Shown here piece by piece: positions 62,912 to 64,000 of a stretch of 64,000 nt of DNA (its first letter is position 1; each line of letters starts with the position of its first letter). Both the position numbers and the translations under genes were made by a program. Origin of the DNA: Hydrogenobacter sp. T-8 (lineage in GTDB: Bacteria; Aquificota; Aquificia; Aquificales; Aquificaceae); assembly GCF_011006175.1 (NCBI RefSeq), contig NZ_CP048795.1, positions 992,001 to 1,056,000 on the forward strand, given 5' to 3'. Under the pieces are notes generated by a model. The model was given only the letters and a program-made list of their open reading frames with translations. It had not been told where the DNA came from and did no database searches.

Positions 62912-64000
62912 ATGGAGATTAGAAGGATAGAAGGTATTCTTCTCCAGCAGGCTATTGAGCAGTCAAAACCTTCTCAAGCACAGAAGGCTGGAGAAGAGTT
63001 CAGGATAAAGGTTTTGTCTAGTGTTCCAGATGTTTTTCTTGAGCTTTCCTCTGGAGGCAGTAGCACAATAAAGGCAGAAGTCTCCTCTTCTGAGGGCAAT
63101 CTTTTAACTCTCCTTCTAAAGGATGGCTTTGAACTGAAAGCTGAAAACAGGTCTTCTCTTAGGTTTTTCCCCGGTGATATCCTTGAGCTTAAGATTGAAG
63201 AAGGAATCCCTCTCACCTTCAGGATAACAGGTCTATATAGGAAGGGCTATGAAGGAAACATCTTAAACCTCGTGCTTGAAGGAGAAGAAAAGTTTTACAT
63301 ATCTATCAATCCGGAGAAGTTCATGGAAGATTTGGATAATTCTGGAATCTTTTACGAGAGAAAGTTGGTTGAACTACTTCTTGGAAAGCTAAAGCCAGAG
63401 GAACTCATTAAAGATAAAAAAGCACAGCTTGTTCAGTCTATGCTTGTATATGCTGAGGAGCTTTCATCTTTGCTTAACATGGAGTATGAGCAAAGTGTTG
63501 ATGGTATAAAAAAACTTCTTGAAGCTTTAAAACTAAAGGTTGAAGAGTTCAATAGGGTATCCTCTTCCCTCAAGACCTTGCTCTTTGAAAACCTTGACCA
63601 TGAAGAATACATAAAGCTGGCAAAGTTTTTTGAATCTATGGGGGAAGTGAATCTCCTTAAGGCTATGGAGACAAAGGATACTCTTAACTTTTTGAGGTCT
63701 TTCTGGAATCTAACAGAGAGGGGTGTTCTTTCTGAATACAGAGAGGTCTTTGAAAAGCTCAAAGACTCCGAAGAACCTGTGGTAAGGGATTTTTTTAGGC
63801 TTGTGATAGAATCCTCAGAAAAAGACGCAAGAAATGTCTATAAAAGTTTTCAGGAATACATAGAGAGGGGTCGCAGTCTTTTGGAGTTTTATAATAGCAA
63901 AGGGGAGCGTATGGAAAGCTTCCTAAGCAGGCTGGAGTTTATAGAGCATCTGCAGTGGCTTTTAGCTAAACAGGGAGGTGCCTTTTACATACCCATATAC
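62912..64000 (+). CDS. Large unknown protein, 3' partial
   Basis: The frame is open from ATG 62912 to the window end, 363 codons without a stop. The N-terminal 140 residues appear beta-rich (LSSVPDVFLELSS, FPGDILELKIEEG), the rest helical and acidic. The visible end LAKQGGAFYIPIY is the kind of strand that begins the C-terminal domain of FliK-like hook-length proteins; this is a weak hint. No confident family. Confidence 0.6.
   Translation, partial: MEIRRIEGILLQQAIEQSKPSQAQKAGEEFRIKVLSSVPDVFLELSSGGSSTIKAEVSSSEGNLLTLLLKDGFELKAENRSSLRFFPGDILELKIEEGIPLTFRITGLYRKGYEGNILNLVLEGEEKFYISINPEKFMEDLDNSGIFYERKLVELLLGKLKPEELIKDKKAQLVQSMLVYAEELSSLLNMEYEQSVDGIKKLLEALKLKVEEFNRVSSSLKTLLFENLDHEEYIKLAKFFESMGEVNLLKAMETKDTLNFLRSFWNLTERGVLSEYREVFEKLKDSEEPVVRDFFRLVIESSEKDARNVYKSFQEYIERGRSLLEFYNSKGERMESFLSRLEFIEHLQWLLAKQGGAFYIPIY

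Overview
The window reads as a chromosomal segment from a hydrogen- or sulfur-oxidising thermophile of the Aquificales, close to Hydrogenobacter or Thermocrinis. The assignment rests on a lone beta half of a split leucyl-tRNA synthetase (22495-23358), a multi-subunit 2-oxoacid:ferredoxin oxidoreductase of the reductive TCA cycle (23656-27376), a sulfur-oxidising heterodisulfide reductase-like (sHdr) locus (29949-39609), an Aquifex-like FlgM, a SecA with a large extra segment before its NNEFGFDYLRDN motif, scattered F1-ATPase genes (atpA far from atpG-atpD), and very tight gene packing with mixed-function operons.

Layout. 1-6145 (+): end of a BadF/DUF2229-type activase split by a frame change, an internally shortened Kef-type antiporter, a double DUF202 protein, a fumarate reductase/succinate dehydrogenase flavoprotein, an M50 protease and an unknown protein. 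6137-7992 (-): bifunctional nuclease and miaB. 8012-13913 (+): a KaiC-like ATPase with a PP2C phosphatase, ahcY, rpmB, aroC, an MlaE-type permease and a prenyl diphosphate synthase that reads into an antisense tRNA-Ser. 13980-19787 (-): smpB, TPR protein, atpA, archaemetzincin, mltG, ruvX. 19829-23575: SAM hydrolase and flgM (+), an ABC ATPase, HIT and thioredoxin-fold block (-), then leuS-beta (+).

23656-29850 (+) appears to be one autotrophy operon: five-subunit oxidoreductase, a 98-residue unknown, a CobW-type GTPase, the bicarbonate transporter SbtA and its PII-like partner SbtB. 29949-39609 (+) is the sulfur-oxidation locus: TusA, two DsrE proteins, HdrC1-B1-A-Hyp-C2-B2, lipoate-binding protein LbpA, a CxxC thioredoxin-like protein, a third DsrE, a second LbpA and a radical-SAM LipS-type enzyme. 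Sulfane sulfur would pass through TusA/DsrE to the Hdr complex and LbpA, and the electrons and CO2-fixing enzymes lie side by side. This is the most interesting part of the window.

39621-45119 is housekeeping (DUF2203, dcd, tRNA-Leu, thrC, tsaC, secA). 45152-47195 is an AT-rich accessory island: an orphan membrane protein and a complete IS982-family element with inverted ends and a 7-bp target duplication. 47282-57330 (-) holds feoB-feoA and a mixed operon trxB-deoC-ykgJ-purB-trpB-atpG-atpD-rph. 57365-64000 holds recR, a ChaN-type protein, hisC, DUF3501, corA, a ROK kinase and an unfinished large unknown protein.

Two initiation styles are visible. Genes inside operons carry GGAGG-type ribosome binding sites or overlap by ATGA. 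Many first genes have a TAAAAT/TATAAT box only 5-9 bases before ATG, which predicts leaderless mRNAs. No CRISPR array, rRNA or prophage was seen. No gene-free stretch longer than 300 bases exists.
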